From Pseudomonas fragi (GTDB lineage: Bacteria; Pseudomonadota; Gammaproteobacteria; Pseudomonadales; Pseudomonadaceae), in assembly GCF_900105835.1 (NCBI RefSeq), contig NZ_LT629783.1, forward strand, positions 1,240,001 to 1,304,000: a stretch of DNA of 64,000 nucleotides, written 5' to 3'. Positions 43,125-54,236 of the stretch are shown here, one piece after another. The first letter of the stretch is position 1. Every line of letters starts with the position of its first letter. The position numbers and the translations under genes are program-made. The notes beneath the pieces are model-generated. The model did no database searches. It saw nothing but the letters and a program-made list of their open reading frames with translations, and had not been told where the DNA came from.

Positions 43125-44036
43125 GTGACGATACTCTTGAAACTCATCATTATTGCTGTTTACGTTTTATCCATCGCGTATGTCCACCTGCGGGGCAAGG
43201 TTCGCCATAAACTCGGTCGCCAGTTGAGCGATCACTCCACCTTTCTGGCGCCCATCAACTGCTTTCTGTACCTGTTCTCCAAGGTCCCCAGCCAGCCGTA
43301 TCTGAAGCCTGGCGACTTTCCCGAGCTGCAACCCTTGCAGGAGCACTGGCAGGAAATCCGCGAAGAAGCGCGCAACCTGATGACCGCGGGCGCGATCAAG
43401 CGCTCCGAACAGCCGAATGACGTGGGTTTCAACTCCTTTTTCAAGAGCGGCTGGAAGCGCTTTTACCTGAAGTGGTACGGCGACAATCACCCTTCAGCGG
43501 TCGAGCTGTGCCCGCGCACCATCGAGCTGCTTAACGGCATCGGGACTATCAAGGCCGCCATGTTTGCCGAGTTGCCACCCGGCTCGAAGCTGGTGCGCCA
43601 CCGTGATCCTTATGCAGGTTCCCTGCGTTTTCACCTGGGCCTGGACACGCCGAACGACCCGGGCTGTTATATCAATGTCGACGGGGAAAACTATGCGTGG
43701 CGTGACGGCGAAGCGGTGATATTTGACGAAACCTTTATTCATTACGCCGAAAACACCACGGATAAAAACCGCATCATCCTGTTCTGCGATATCGAACGCC
43801 CGATGCAATATCGCTGGGCCAGCGCTTTCAACCAGTGGTTCAGCCGCACGGTGATGGCGTCCGCCAGCTCACCGAACGCTGCCACTGACAAAACCGGTGC
43901 CCTGAACCGCGCCTTTACCCGGCTGTACAAGATTCGCCTGCGCGGCAAGGAGCTGAAAAAACGCAACCGCACGCGTTACTACGCCGAGAAGTGGTTGGTG
44001 TTCGGTGGATTGCTGGGCGTGTTTTTGCTGATCTAG
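43125..44036 (+). CDS. lpxO: Lipid A 2-hydroxylase LpxO-like (Asp/Asn beta-hydroxylase family)
   Basis: 303 residues from a GTG. N-terminal membrane anchor (LLKLIIIAVYVLSIAYVHL) and a C-terminal hydrophobic end (LVFGGLLGVFLLI). The Fe(II)/2-oxoglutarate core has the HxD...H triad (RHRDPYAGSLRFHLGL, DETFIHYAENTTD) and Arg for 2-oxoglutarate. Adds a 2-hydroxyl to secondary acyl chains of lipid A at the inner membrane. Single gene; Pseudomonas often has two lpxO paralogues. Confidence 0.9.
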   Translation: MTILLKLIIIAVYVLSIAYVHLRGKVRHKLGRQLSDHSTFLAPINCFLYLFSKVPSQPYLKPGDFPELQPLQEHWQEIREEARNLMTAGAIKRSEQPNDVGFNSFFKSGWKRFYLKWYGDNHPSAVELCPRTIELLNGIGTIKAAMFAELPPGSKLVRHRDPYAGSLRFHLGLDTPNDPGCYINVDGENYAWRDGEAVIFDETFIHYAENTTDKNRIILFCDIERPMQYRWASAFNQWFSRTVMASASSPNAATDKTGALNRAFTRLYKIRLRGKELKKRNRTRYYAEKWLVFGGLLGVFLLI

Positions 44037-44044
44037 CGGCATAC

Positions 44045-44190
44045 GTAGCAGCTGCCGAGGAACGACGGCTGCGTCCGGGCGCGAAGCGGCCGTAAACCCG
44101 GTGTTCGCGGTAGGCATAAACCACCGGGCTGACCGAATTGACGACTGCTGCGCAGCCGGACGCAGCCTCGTTCTACTCGTCAGCTGCTAC
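44045..44190. repeat. REP-like inverted repeat between lpxO and copD
   Basis: Arms of 34-35 nt at 44045-44078 and 44156-44190 (both end GTAGCAGCTG / CAGCTGCTAC and contain GGCTGCGTCCGG or its complement) enclose a further CCCGGTG/CACCGGG hairpin. The arms match a Pseudomonas REP family different from the GTGGGAGCGGGC type seen twice later. No gene in this interval. Confidence 0.85.
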
Positions 44191-44210
44191 GAATGGATGC
44201 ACTCCGGCTT

Positions 44211-45065
44211 TTACCCCACCACCAGCGGCGGCAAGGTACCCAGCAACGACACGGCAGCCACCGCCGCCAGCCCGAACAGCCATTCCAGTGCCACGCTGCG
44301 GCGCAATACGGCGAAGTGCCCCCTGCGGCTCATCAGCAAGTTGAACAGCGCCAGCAAGAGCATGACGCCCACCAGCGTCACCTTGATCAACAAGATCAGG
44401 GCGAACCCCTCAAACAGGGGTGTAGGCCAGAGCGCACCGGTGAGCACCCGGGTATTGATCAGCCCCGTAAGAATAATCCCCGCAACCAGGACAAACCCCA
44501 GATTGCTGAAGCGCTGCAACACCGCCGCCACGTCCTGTGCCGCGGGCCGCACAAGCGTCAGCAGCAACCCCAGCAGCCCGCCGATCCAGGCCCCGACACA
44601 CAGCAGATGCACCCACTGGTTAAGCATCAGCAATTGCCCGCGCCAGCCATCCAGCATTGCGCCGTGCCCCACCGGGGCCAACGTGGCCAGCAACAGGACC
44701 GCCAGCGTCCCGACAAGGTAAAAACCCGCACGCGCATACAGGGCAATCAGCAGCAACACGCAGAACAGCAGGTGAAACGCCCACACCTGGCCAAAAAAGG
44801 TGCTGCCCAACACCAGCCACAGCGTCGCCGGGGCCAGCGTGTCAGGCCAGCTGCCTGCCATCGAGTGGGTCGTCAGCAGCAACCAGGCCAGGCCACTGCC
44901 CAGCCCCACCCACGCCAGCAGGCGATTGACCGGGCGCCACTGTCGGTCCATCTCCACACGAAGCCCAGCCGCCGGCAACAAGAGCCTGAAGGCACAGGCC
45001 CCGAACATCAGCAGCACCACGCAGAAATGCACAAACCGGCACACCACCATTGCGCTGACAATCAA
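44211..45065 (-). CDS. copD: Copper resistance/uptake membrane protein CopD
   Basis: 284 residues with about eight hydrophobic segments (VCRFVHFCVVLLMFGACAFR, LLAWVGLGSGLAWLLL, and so on). The conserved His pairs at the membrane surface (RFVHF, GHGAMLDGW, NQWVHLLCVGAWIGG) fit the CopD/YcnJ family. Thought to move copper from CopC across the inner membrane. One nt after copC. Confidence 0.9.
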   Translation of the reverse strand: MIVSAMVVCRFVHFCVVLLMFGACAFRLLLPAAGLRVEMDRQWRPVNRLLAWVGLGSGLAWLLLTTHSMAGSWPDTLAPATLWLVLGSTFFGQVWAFHLLFCVLLLIALYARAGFYLVGTLAVLLLATLAPVGHGAMLDGWRGQLLMLNQWVHLLCVGAWIGGLLGLLLTLVRPAAQDVAAVLQRFSNLGFVLVAGIILTGLINTRVLTGALWPTPLFEGFALILLIKVTLVGVMLLLALFNLLMSRRGHFAVLRRSVALEWLFGLAAVAAVSLLGTLPPLVVG

Positions 45066-45066
45066 C

Positions 45067-45441
45067 TCAGTGGCTCACCGTAAAGCTGTAATCGCCCGCA
45101 CTCTTGTGGGTATCGACCGACACCGCGTTCCACTTCACCTGGTAAGTGCCTGCTGGCAGGGGCTGCGCCGGGGTCACGATCAGGACCTTCTGGTTGCCCG
45201 GTTCGGTCTTGAGGCTGCTCACCGCCACCGGCGTCTGGTCATGGCTGATTACCACTTTGGTAAACGCCTGCTCCACGCCTTCGGTAAAGACCAGGCGCAG
45301 TTCGTCGGCACTGGCCACCGTACTCCCCGCGGCAGGTGTGGATGATTCGAGGTGGGCATGGGCAAACGCCGCACTGGCGCTGGCCATCAGTGCCAGCAAT
45401 GCAGCGGTATTGAAGACTTTTTTCAAGCGAGCAGCAGCCAT
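45067..45441 (-). CDS. copC: Periplasmic copper-binding protein CopC
   Basis: 124 residues. Signal peptide ends at AFAHA; the mature N-terminus begins HLESSTPAAGSTV, with the N-terminal His of the Cu(II) site, and later VSVDTHKSAGDYSFTV carries the second His. The Met-rich Cu(I) motif of plasmid CopC is absent, so this is the chromosomal Cu(II)-only type. Pairs with CopD. Confidence 0.92.
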   Translation of the reverse strand: MAAARLKKVFNTAALLALMASASAAFAHAHLESSTPAAGSTVASADELRLVFTEGVEQAFTKVVISHDQTPVAVSSLKTEPGNQKVLIVTPAQPLPAGTYQVKWNAVSVDTHKSAGDYSFTVSH

Positions 45442-45549
45442 TGCAAAGTACCTTGAGAGTGGATTACGCCGTCATAATACTCGCCTAAACTGACTTGAAG
45501 GGCGAGCACACGCAGTCACCCGCAACCCGATACCCCCAAGGACTTGAGC

Positions 45550-46095
45550 ATGCCCACCCGCCTCAGCTTTATTTGTCATGCGCGCACCGAGGCACAGCGT
45601 CTGGGGCGCTTTGCCCTGGACGAGCCGGCTGACCCCAAGGGCTTGCTGCTGGCAGCGGAACTGAGTGCCAGGCTGAAAAAACCGGTGCGCATCCTCTGTG
45701 CCCCCGAAACCCGCACCTTGCAAACCGCCCAGGCGCTGGGCGGCGAAATTGAAATCGTGCCCGCCCTGGGTGATTACGATACCGGCGACTGGCAAGGGCA
45801 GCGTCTGTGTGACCTGCAACAGAGCATGCCCCAGGCGCTGAACAACTGGATCAACAACCCCTGCTCGGCCCCCCACGGCGGCGAGTCGGTACAGGATTTG
45901 TGCCTGCGGGTCAGCGCCTGGCTCGACGAGTTTCGTGAAGATGGCCACTTTGCCGTGGTGACCCACCCTTTTGTGATCCGCGCGGCGATTCTACATGCCC
46001 TGGCCGCGACCACCGCCTCTTTCAACTTGATTGACGTGGAACCGCTGTCGGTGGTCGACCTGCGCTTCAACGAGCGCTGGCGGCTGCGGGTGTGA
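45550..46095 (+). CDS. Histidine phosphatase family protein (atypical)
   Basis: 181 residues from the ATG at 45550 (AAGGA 8 nt upstream; a TTG at 45544 is also in frame). Fold: RLSFICHARTEAQRL (in place of the usual RHGET), LCAPETRTLQTAQALG, LGDYDTGDWQGQ, and VVTHPFVIRAAILHA with the second catalytic His. The nucleophile His (in CHART) is kept, but the Arg before it is Cys and the following Gly-Glu is Ala-Arg. It may be a weak or altered phosphatase. Between copC and bkdR, both on the other strand. Confidence 0.85.
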   Translation: MPTRLSFICHARTEAQRLGRFALDEPADPKGLLLAAELSARLKKPVRILCAPETRTLQTAQALGGEIEIVPALGDYDTGDWQGQRLCDLQQSMPQALNNWINNPCSAPHGGESVQDLCLRVSAWLDEFREDGHFAVVTHPFVIRAAILHALAATTASFNLIDVEPLSVVDLRFNERWRLRV

Positions 46096-46584
46096 TCACT
46101 CCTCCAGGGTCAGCCCGCCGGGCGGCAGCGGCAATGCGGTTTTGTAACGTACCTGCTTGAGGGCAAAGCTGGAGCGGATATTGGCCACCCCGGGCACCTT
46201 GGTCAAAAAGTCCATCATAAAGCGCTCCAGCGCCTGGATGCTGGGCACCAGCACGCGGATCAGGTAATCCGGGTCGCCGGCCATCAAGTAGCATTCCATG
46301 ACTTCATGGCGATCGGAAATCGCCGCTTCAAAATGCTGCAGGGCTTCCTCGACCTGTTTTTCCAGGCTGACATGGATAAAAACATTGACGTGTAGCCCCA
46401 GCATATCGGCGTCGAGCAAGGTCACCTGCTCGCGGATCAGGCCGCGTTCTTCCATGGCCTTGACCCGGTTGAAACACGGCGTCGGCGACAGGTTTACCGA
46501 ACGCGCAAGGTCCGCATTGGTGATGCGCGCATTCTGCTGAAGGCTGTTGAGAATCCCGATATCGGTTCGATCTAGCTTGCGCAT
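46096..46584 (-). CDS. bkdR: Lrp-family activator of the bkd operon
   Basis: 162 residues. AsnC-type HTH ([20 protein letters not shown] ... [20 protein letters not shown]) and a RAM ligand domain ([19 protein letters not shown]). Lies divergently 205 nt from bkdA1, as in P. putida, where BkdR with L-branched-chain amino acids activates the operon. Confidence 0.95.
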   Translation of the reverse strand: MRKLDRTDIGILNSLQQNARITNADLARSVNLSPTPCFNRVKAMEERGLIREQVTLLDADMLGLHVNVFIHVSLEKQVEEALQHFEAAISDRHEVMECYLMAGDPDYLIRVLVPSIQALERFMMDFLTKVPGVANIRSSFALKQVRYKTALPLPPGGLTLEE

Positions 46585-46633
46585 GAGACAAAAGCACCTG
46601 TTTTTTATGTTTATGCAGAATTCTTATCCTTAA

Positions 46634-48022
<1,389 letters not shown>

Positions 48023-48026
48023 CCAG

Positions 48027-49082
48027 ATGAACGACAACAATAAAATTCAGATGGAGAACGCCGTGAGTACCAGCACCATGACGATGATCCAGGCCCTGCG
48101 CTCGGCCATGGATGTGATGCTTGAGCGCGACGACAACGTGGTGGTGTTTGGCCAGGACGTGGGCTACTTCGGCGGCGTATTTCGCTGCACTGAAGGCCTG
48201 CAGGCCAAGTACGGCAGCTCGCGGGTGTTCGACGCACCGATCTCGGAAAGCGGCATCGTCGGTACCGCCGTGGGCATGGGCGCCTATGGCTTGCGCCCGG
48301 TAGCCGAAATCCAGTTTGCCGACTACTTCTACCCGGCGTCCGACCAGATTGTTTCTGAAGCGGCGCGCCTGCGTTACCGCTCTGCCGGCGAGTTTATCGC
48401 GCCAATGACCATCCGCATGCCCTGCGGCGGCGGCATCTATGGTGGCCAGACTCACAGCCAGAGTCCCGAGGCCATGTTTACCCAGGTCTGTGGCCTGCGC
48501 ACCGTGATGCCGTCCAACCCCTACGACGCCAAGGGTCTGCTGATCGCCGCCATCGAAAACGATGACCCGGTGATCTTTCTGGAGCCAAAACGCCTGTACA
48601 ACGGCCCGTTCGACGGCCACCACGACCGCCCGGTAACGCCCTGGATGAAACACCCGGCCAGCGCCGTGCCCGACGGTTACTACACCGTCCCGCTGGACTG
48701 CGCCGCCATCGTGCGCCCCGGCACTGAAGTCACCATCCTGACCTACGGCACCACCGTGTATGTGGCCCAGGCCGCCGCCGAAGAAACCGGCATCGACGCT
48801 GAAGTCATCGACTTGCGCAGCCTCTGGCCGCTGGACCTGGACGCCATCGTCACCTCGGTGAAAAAGACCCGCCGTTGCGTTGTTGTTCACGAAGCCACCC
48901 GTACCTGCGGGTTTGGCGCCGAACTGATCGCACTGGTCCAGGAGCACTGCTTCCATTACCTGGAAGCACCGATCGAGCGTGTTACCGGCTGGGATACCCC
49001 CTATCCCCATGCTCAGGAGTGGGCTTATTTCCCTGGCCCGGCGCGAGTGGGTGCGGCACTACAACGGGTTATGGAGGTCTGA
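48027..49082 (+). CDS. bkdA2: Branched-chain keto-acid dehydrogenase E1 beta
   Basis: 351 residues from ATG at 48027, 4 nt after bkdA1; a GTG or ATG 36-51 nt later would give the shorter 335-340 residue form. Motifs: VVVFGQDVGYFGGVFRCTEG, EIQFADYFYPASDQIVSEAA, and a transketolase C-domain (VIDLRSLWPLDLDAIV). Completes the alpha2beta2 E1. Confidence 0.97.
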   Translation: MNDNNKIQMENAVSTSTMTMIQALRSAMDVMLERDDNVVVFGQDVGYFGGVFRCTEGLQAKYGSSRVFDAPISESGIVGTAVGMGAYGLRPVAEIQFADYFYPASDQIVSEAARLRYRSAGEFIAPMTIRMPCGGGIYGGQTHSQSPEAMFTQVCGLRTVMPSNPYDAKGLLIAAIENDDPVIFLEPKRLYNGPFDGHHDRPVTPWMKHPASAVPDGYYTVPLDCAAIVRPGTEVTILTYGTTVYVAQAAAEETGIDAEVIDLRSLWPLDLDAIVTSVKKTRRCVVVHEATRTCGFGAELIALVQEHCFHYLEAPIERVTGWDTPYPHAQEWAYFPGPARVGAALQRVMEV

Positions 49083-50363
49083 ATGGGTACGCACGTTATC
49101 AAGATGCCGGACATTGGCGAAGGCATTGCGCAAGTTGAACTGGTGGAATGGTTTGTCAAAGTCGGTGACATGGTCAGCGAAGACCAGGTGGTCGCCGATG
49201 TGATGACCGACAAGGCCACCGTAGATATTCCTTCCCCCGTGGCTGGCCGCGTGCTGGCCCTGGGTGGCCAGCCTGGCGAAGTAATGGCCGTGGGCAGCGA
49301 GCTGATCCGCATTGAAGTCGAAGGTGCTGGCAACCTGCGCGAAGGCGCACAGCCTGTCACTGCAGCGGAACCTGTGGCCGCCCCTACCAAAGCCGCCCCC
49401 CAGGCCCGGGTTGAAGTGGCCGTCGTGGCCGCACCGTCGATCAAGCCGGCGCCCGTGCAGCGCACCGCGCCTGTGGCGCGTGAAGCCAATGAACGGCCAC
49501 TGGCCTCCCCGGCCGTGCGCAAGCGCGCCTGGGATGCGGGCATCGAGCTGCGTTTTGTGGTGGGCAGCGGCCCGGCCGGGCGCGTGTTGCATGACGACCT
49601 GGATACCTACCTGGCCCGCGACGCCGGCACCGGCGTGGCCCCGGCCAGCGGTTATGCGATTCGCAATGACGAGCAACAGATCCCGGTGATCGGCCTGCGC
49701 CGCAAGATCGCCCAGCGCATGCAGGACGCCAAGCGCCGCGCCGCACACTTCAGCTATGTCGAGGAAGTGGACGTCACCGCCCTGGAAGAACTGCGCGCCC
49801 AGCTCAATCAGAAATGGGGCGAAAGCCGCGGCAAACTGACCCTGCTGCCGTTTCTGCTGCGGGCCATGGTCGTGGCCTTGCGCGACTTCCCGCAGATCAA
49901 TGTGCGTTATGACGACGAAGCGCAAATCATCACCCGCTTCGGCGCCGCCCATATCGGCGTCGCCGCGCAAAGCGACGGCGGCTTGATGGTGCCTGTGGTG
50001 CGCCATGCCGAAACCCTCAACCTGTGGGGCGCTGCCGATGAAATCGCCCGGCTGGCCAACGCCGTGCGCACCGGCAAGGCCACCCGTGAAGAACTCACCG
50101 GCTCAACCATCACCCTCACCAGCCTGGGAGCATTGGGCGGCATCGTCAGCACGCCGGTGGTCAACCTGCCCGAAGTGGCGATCATCGGCGTCAACCGCAT
50201 CGTCGAGCGCCCGGTGGTGGTCAAGGGCCAGATCGTCATCCGCAAAATGATGAACCTCTCCAGCTCCTTCGACCATCGCGTGGTCGACGGCATGGACGCG
50301 GCGCAATTTATCCAGGCCATGCGTGGCTTGCTCGAACAACCTGCCACCCTGTTTGTGGAGTGA
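49083..50363 (+). CDS. bkdB: Dihydrolipoamide acyltransferase E2 of the bkd complex
   Basis: 426 residues starting right after the bkdA2 stop. Lipoyl domain 1-80 with lipoylated Lys44 ([12 protein letters not shown]), Ala/Pro linker, E3/E1-binding peripheral domain (about 135-175; [18 protein letters not shown]), catalytic domain with C-terminal [17 protein letters not shown] (active-site His and Asp). One lipoyl domain, as in P. putida. Confidence 0.97.
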   Translation: MGTHVIKMPDIGEGIAQVELVEWFVKVGDMVSEDQVVADVMTDKATVDIPSPVAGRVLALGGQPGEVMAVGSELIRIEVEGAGNLREGAQPVTAAEPVAAPTKAAPQARVEVAVVAAPSIKPAPVQRTAPVAREANERPLASPAVRKRAWDAGIELRFVVGSGPAGRVLHDDLDTYLARDAGTGVAPASGYAIRNDEQQIPVIGLRRKIAQRMQDAKRRAAHFSYVEEVDVTALEELRAQLNQKWGESRGKLTLLPFLLRAMVVALRDFPQINVRYDDEAQIITRFGAAHIGVAAQSDGGLMVPVVRHAETLNLWGAADEIARLANAVRTGKATREELTGSTITLTSLGALGGIVSTPVVNLPEVAIIGVNRIVERPVVVKGQIVIRKMMNLSSSFDHRVVDGMDAAQFIQAMRGLLEQPATLFVE

Positions 50364-50365
50364 AC

Positions 50366-51754
50366 ATGCAGCCAACCCAACACACTACGCTGCTGATTAT
50401 CGGTGGCGGCCCCGGCGGCTATGTGGCGGCGATCCGCGCCGGCCAGCTGGGCATCCCGACGGTACTGATCGAAGGCCAGTCGCTGGGCGGTACCTGCCTG
50501 AATGTCGGCTGCATTCCGTCCAAGGCACTGATTCACGTTGCCGAACAATTCCACACCACCCAGCGCTACAGCAGCGGCACCTCGCCGCTGGGGATCAAGA
50601 CCCAGGCCCCGACCCTGGACATCGGCCAGAGCGTGCAGTGGAAAAACAGCATTGTCGACCGCCTGACCAGCGGCGTCGGCGCACTGCTGAAAAAGAATGG
50701 CGTCAAGGTCATCCATGGCTGGGCGCGCATTCTCGATGGCAAGGCCGTGGAAGTCGACGGGCAACGCATCGAGTGCGAACACCTGTTATTGGCCACCGGC
50801 TCGCAGACGGTCGACCTGCCGATCCTGCCCATTGGCGGCGCGATCATCTCGTCCACCGAAGCCCTGCAACCCACCGCCATTCCCAAGCGCCTGACCGTGG
50901 TCGGCGCGGGCTATATCGGTCTGGAACTGGGTATCGCCTACCGCAAGCTCGGCGCCGAAGTTACGGTGGTGGAAGCCCGCGACCGAATCCTGCCGACTTA
51001 CGACAAGGATCTGACCCTGCCTGTAGCCGAATCCCTCAAGGCATTGGGCATTACCCTGTATCTGGAACACAGCGTCGAAGGCTTCCAGACCAGCAGCAAG
51101 ACCCTGTCGATGCGCGACCGCATGGGCCAGAGCCAGACCCTGGAAACCGATCAGGTGCTGGTGGCAGTGGGTCGTCGCCCGCGCACACAAGGTTTCAACC
51201 TTGAGGCATTGGCGCTGGCCATGAACGGCCCGGCCATTCGCGTCGACAACCGTTGCCACACCAGCATGCGCAATGTGTGGGCCATTGGCGACCTGACCGG
51301 TGAGCCGATGCTGGCCCACCGGGCAATGGCCCAGGGCGAGATGGTGGCCGAGATCATTGCCGGCCAGCACCGGGAGTTCAGCCCCACGGCCATTGCTGCG
51401 GTGTGCTTTACCGACCCGGAAATCGTGGTGGTGGGCAAAACCCCGGTCGAGGCGCAAGAAGCAGGACTGGACTACATCAGCGCCAGCTTCCCGTTTTCGG
51501 CCAATGGCCGGGCCATGACCCTGGAAGCCAAAACCGGCTTTGTGCGGGTTGTGGCGCGCCGTGACAACCACCTGATTGTCGGTTGGCAAGCAGTGGGCGC
51601 GGGTGTTTCGGAGTTGTCGACGGCTTTTGCCCAGTCACTGGAAATGGGCGCCTGCCTGGAAGACATCGCCGGCACCATCCACGCCCACCCGACCCTGGGT
51701 GAAGCCGTGCAGGAAGCGGCGTTGCGCGCGCTGGGGCATGCGTTGCATCTGTAA
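50366..51754 (+). CDS. lpdV: Lipoamide dehydrogenase of the bkd complex (LPD-Val)
   Basis: 462 residues from ATG at 50366 (GGAG upstream). FAD site [20 protein letters not shown], redox disulfide Cys44/Cys49 ([13 protein letters not shown]), NAD site [18 protein letters not shown]-terminal [13 protein letters not shown]. Reoxidises the E2 lipoyl group. Last gene of the operon; a REP pair follows. Confidence 0.97.
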   Translation: MQPTQHTTLLIIGGGPGGYVAAIRAGQLGIPTVLIEGQSLGGTCLNVGCIPSKALIHVAEQFHTTQRYSSGTSPLGIKTQAPTLDIGQSVQWKNSIVDRLTSGVGALLKKNGVKVIHGWARILDGKAVEVDGQRIECEHLLLATGSQTVDLPILPIGGAIISSTEALQPTAIPKRLTVVGAGYIGLELGIAYRKLGAEVTVVEARDRILPTYDKDLTLPVAESLKALGITLYLEHSVEGFQTSSKTLSMRDRMGQSQTLETDQVLVAVGRRPRTQGFNLEALALAMNGPAIRVDNRCHTSMRNVWAIGDLTGEPMLAHRAMAQGEMVAEIIAGQHREFSPTAIAAVCFTDPEIVVVGKTPVEAQEAGLDYISASFPFSANGRAMTLEAKTGFVRVVARRDNHLIVGWQAVGAGVSELSTAFAQSLEMGACLEDIAGTIHAHPTLGEAVQEAALRALGHALHL

Positions 51755-51766
51755 TCCCCCCCTTAC

Positions 51767-51853
51767 TGTGGGAGCGGGCTTGCTCGCGATAGCAGCCACT
51801 CGGTCGATCAGATAAACCGAGCGGCCTGCATCGCGAGCAAGCCCGCTCCCACA
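51767..51853. repeat. REP pair, GTGGGAGCGGGCTTGCTC type
   Basis: Two 24-nt arms (51767-51790 and 51830-51853) in inverted orientation around a short spacer that itself contains CTCGGT/ACCGAG. This REP doublet is common in fluorescent pseudomonads, normally between genes, and is moved by REP-associated tyrosine transposases. It may act as an mRNA end for lpdV. Confidence 0.95.
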
Positions 51854-51938
51854 GCAAGCCAGGCCCCTGCGCAATCCAGCACTGGGCGTAATGGCTCAAC
51901 ACCAGTAGAATCGCGCTCTTTTTTCCAGGGCGCACGCC

Positions 51939-53324
51939 ATGACCTCTCTCAAAACCCCGCTTGAAGCCGAGCCTCAGACCAGCGAGCTGGTCTTGGGTCT
52001 TGAAGACCGTCCCAAGCCGTGGATCGCCTTTCTGGCTGCCCTACAGCATCTGCTGGCCATTATCGTGCCGATCGTCACCCCCGGCCTGCTGATCTGCCAG
52101 GCACTGGGCGTGTCCAGCCGCGACACCAACCTGATCGTCTCCATGTCGCTGGTCATCTCCGGCATCGCCACCTTTGTCCAGTGCAAACGCTTCGGCCCTT
52201 TTGGCGCCGGGCTGCTGATCGTGCAGGGCACCAGTTTCAACTTTGTCGGCCCGCTGATTGCCGGCGGCGCGCTGATGGTCAAGCAAGGCACGCCCGTTGA
52301 AGGCGTGATGGCGGCGATCTTTGGCGTGGTGATTGCCGGCTCGTTTGTGGAAATGGGCATCTCCCGGGTTCTGCCCTTCGTCAAACGCATGATCACTCCG
52401 CTGGTCACCGGCATCGTGGTGCTGATGATCGGCCTGACCCTGATCAAGGTCGGCCTGATCAGCATGGGCGGCGGTTTCACGGCCATGGGCAACGGCACGT
52501 TCGCCAACGGCGAAAACCTGATGCTCTCGGGCGTGGTGCTGGCCATTATCGTGATCCTCAACCGTATCCCGCTGGTGTGGATGCGCAGTTGCGCCATCGT
52601 TATCGCCCTGGCCGTGGGCTATGCCCTGGCCGGCTACCTGGGCCGCCTGGACTTCACCGGCATGCACCAGGCTGAACTGTTCCAGGTGCCGATGCCGCTG
52701 CACTTCGGCCTCGGGTTTTCCTGGGCGCTGTTTATTCCGATGCTGGTGATCTACCTCGTGACCTCGCTGGAAGCCATCGGTGACGTGACCGCTACCAGCA
52801 AAGTCTCGCGCCAGCCAGTGGATGGCCCGGTATGGATGCAACGCATCAAGGGCGGCGTGCTGGTCAATGGTGCCAACTCGTTTCTGGCGGGTATCTTCAA
52901 TACTTTCCCCAGTTCGGTGTTTGCCCAGAACAACGGCGTGATCCAGCTCACCGGCATTGCCAGCCGCCATATTGGCGTTTGGATTGCTGCCATGCTGATC
53001 CTGCTGGGCCTGTTCCCAAGCGTTGCAGGTGCCATCCAGGCCGTGCCTGAGCCAGTGCTGGGCGGTGCCGCGATGGTCATGTTCGGCGCCGTTGCGGCCT
53101 CGGGCATCAATATCCTGGCCAGCATCACCCTGGACCGTCGCGCCCTGCTGATCATTGCCGTATCCCTGGCCCTGGGCCTGGGTGTATCGCAAGTGCCGGA
53201 GTTCCTCGCGCATATGCCTGCCGCCTTGCGCAACGTGCTGGAGTCCGGGGTGGCCACAGGGGGTATCTGTGCGCTGCTGCTGAACTGGTTCCTGCCGGAA
53301 ACCGAGAAAAAAACGGCGCAATAA
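51939..53324 (+). CDS. NCS2-family xanthine/uric acid permease
   Basis: 461 residues, 12-14 membrane segments. WIAFLAALQHLLAIIVPIVT (segment 1, QH motif), QGTSFNFVGPLIAGG, SLEAIGDVTATSKVSRQPVD (the ExxGD... purine-binding region) and NTFPSSVFAQNNGVIQLTGI (NCS2 signature) are clear. Imports xanthine or urate with H+ or Na+. It is alone after the bkd operon, with its own upstream region. Confidence 0.93.
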   Translation: MTSLKTPLEAEPQTSELVLGLEDRPKPWIAFLAALQHLLAIIVPIVTPGLLICQALGVSSRDTNLIVSMSLVISGIATFVQCKRFGPFGAGLLIVQGTSFNFVGPLIAGGALMVKQGTPVEGVMAAIFGVVIAGSFVEMGISRVLPFVKRMITPLVTGIVVLMIGLTLIKVGLISMGGGFTAMGNGTFANGENLMLSGVVLAIIVILNRIPLVWMRSCAIVIALAVGYALAGYLGRLDFTGMHQAELFQVPMPLHFGLGFSWALFIPMLVIYLVTSLEAIGDVTATSKVSRQPVDGPVWMQRIKGGVLVNGANSFLAGIFNTFPSSVFAQNNGVIQLTGIASRHIGVWIAAMLILLGLFPSVAGAIQAVPEPVLGGAAMVMFGAVAASGINILASITLDRRALLIIAVSLALGLGVSQVPEFLAHMPAALRNVLESGVATGGICALLLNWFLPETEKKTAQ

Positions 53325-53463
53325 GCGCCGCCGCCCGGCAGGATCGTCTCGCGACATCCTGCTGTGCCTTTAAATAAAAGGCCCATCCTACCCACAAGTC
53401 TTCCCCTGCCTGACGGTTTGACTTACTCTTTTATTATCACTTGTGCCTGTTTGGGCGACGTAA

Positions 53464-53712
53464 ATGAACACATATGGTGAACGGCTGAGAAAAGAGCGTT
53501 TGCGCCTGAAAATGACCCAGGCGCAACTGGCTGACGCTGGCGGTGTCGGACGCCATGCGCAGAGCTGCTATGAACGCGATATCACCCTGCCCCGCGCCGA
53601 TTATCTGTCGGCCATTACCTTGCTGGGTATTGACGTAGTGTTCATCATCACCGGCCGCCGTATCCTGTATAGCGGCGCCCCTGCCTTGCTGCGTGGAAAT
53701 AGTCATGACTGA
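53464..53712 (+). CDS. XRE-family helix-turn-helix protein
   Basis: 82 residues: GERLRKERLRLKMTQAQLAD then AGGVGRHAQSCYERDITLPR is an HTH_3 domain, with a second part ADYLSAITLLGIDVVFIITG that could pack as a dimer helix. Overlaps the following gene by 8 nt. It could repress this two-gene unit; no toxin is recognisable beside it. Confidence 0.85.
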   Translation: MNTYGERLRKERLRLKMTQAQLADAGGVGRHAQSCYERDITLPRADYLSAITLLGIDVVFIITGRRILYSGAPALLRGNSHD

Positions 53713-54040
53713 ACCCGGCACCCGACATCAAAAAGCCCTTGATCGTTTTCTCGACGAACACCCCGAACTGGCTGCAGAACTTGCAACGTTGAACCCTTTG
53801 GCTGCCCGCGCAGTGGGCCAGTCGATGAAAGAATATCGCCAGGAACGCCTGAACGAAGCCTTCGAAGCCGAAGCCGAACGCCTGGGCCTTTTTGCCTGGG
53901 AGCTGACGCTGCAACTGACCAGCGCCACCCCTGAGGAATTCGCCGCACAGCGCCTTGAAGTGCATCGCGAAGTGGCGCAAATGGCCGGCATGGACTGGGC
54001 GCAATACTGCGAACTGCATGGCCTGGAAAATCAGCCCTGA
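53705..54040 (+). CDS. DUF6388-like conserved protein
   Basis: 111 residues from the ATG at 53705. Highly acidic and helical: RHQKALDRFLDEHPELAAEL, YRQERLNEAFEAEAERLG, EVHREVAQMAGMDWAQYCEL. The family is small and mostly restricted to Pseudomonas, as far as I can judge. Translationally coupled to the XRE gene. Function unknown. Confidence 0.75.
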   Translation: MTEPGTRHQKALDRFLDEHPELAAELATLNPLAARAVGQSMKEYRQERLNEAFEAEAERLGLFAWELTLQLTSATPEEFAAQRLEVHREVAQMAGMDWAQYCELHGLENQP

Positions 54041-54041
54041 C

Positions 54042-54097
54042 CAACTGGCAACTGGCAACTGGCAACTGGCAACTGGCAACTGGCAACTGGCAACTGT
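54042..54097. repeat. Tandem repeat of CAACTGG, seven copies plus one degenerate copy
   Basis: Seven exact copies (54042-54090) and CAACTGT (54091-54097) begin right after the DUF6388-like stop and run directly into the REP arm at 54095. Seven-nt units in a non-coding place suggest slippage-prone DNA created at a REP junction. Confidence 0.97.
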
Positions 54098-54180
54098 GGG
54101 AGCGGGCTTGCTCGCGATTGGTGCAACGCGGTCCAACTTTAAACCGCGTCGCCTGCATCGCGAGCAAGCCCGCTCCCACA
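54095..54180. repeat. REP pair, GTGGGAGCGGGCTTGCTC type
   Basis: Arms at 54095-54118 and 54157-54180 are identical to those at 51767-51853. The spacer differs (contains CGCGGT/ACCGCG). Same family, independent insertion. Confidence 0.95.
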
Positions 54181-54236
54181 AAAGCAATCCGGTGTTTCCC
54201 ACACAAATTGCAACGCCTGCACCTGCCTGATCCCTC

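Noticed and set aside
53464..54040. Toxin-antitoxin pair
   Set aside because: The XRE protein could be an antitoxin, but its partner is an acidic conserved protein without any toxin motif; no support beyond gene order.
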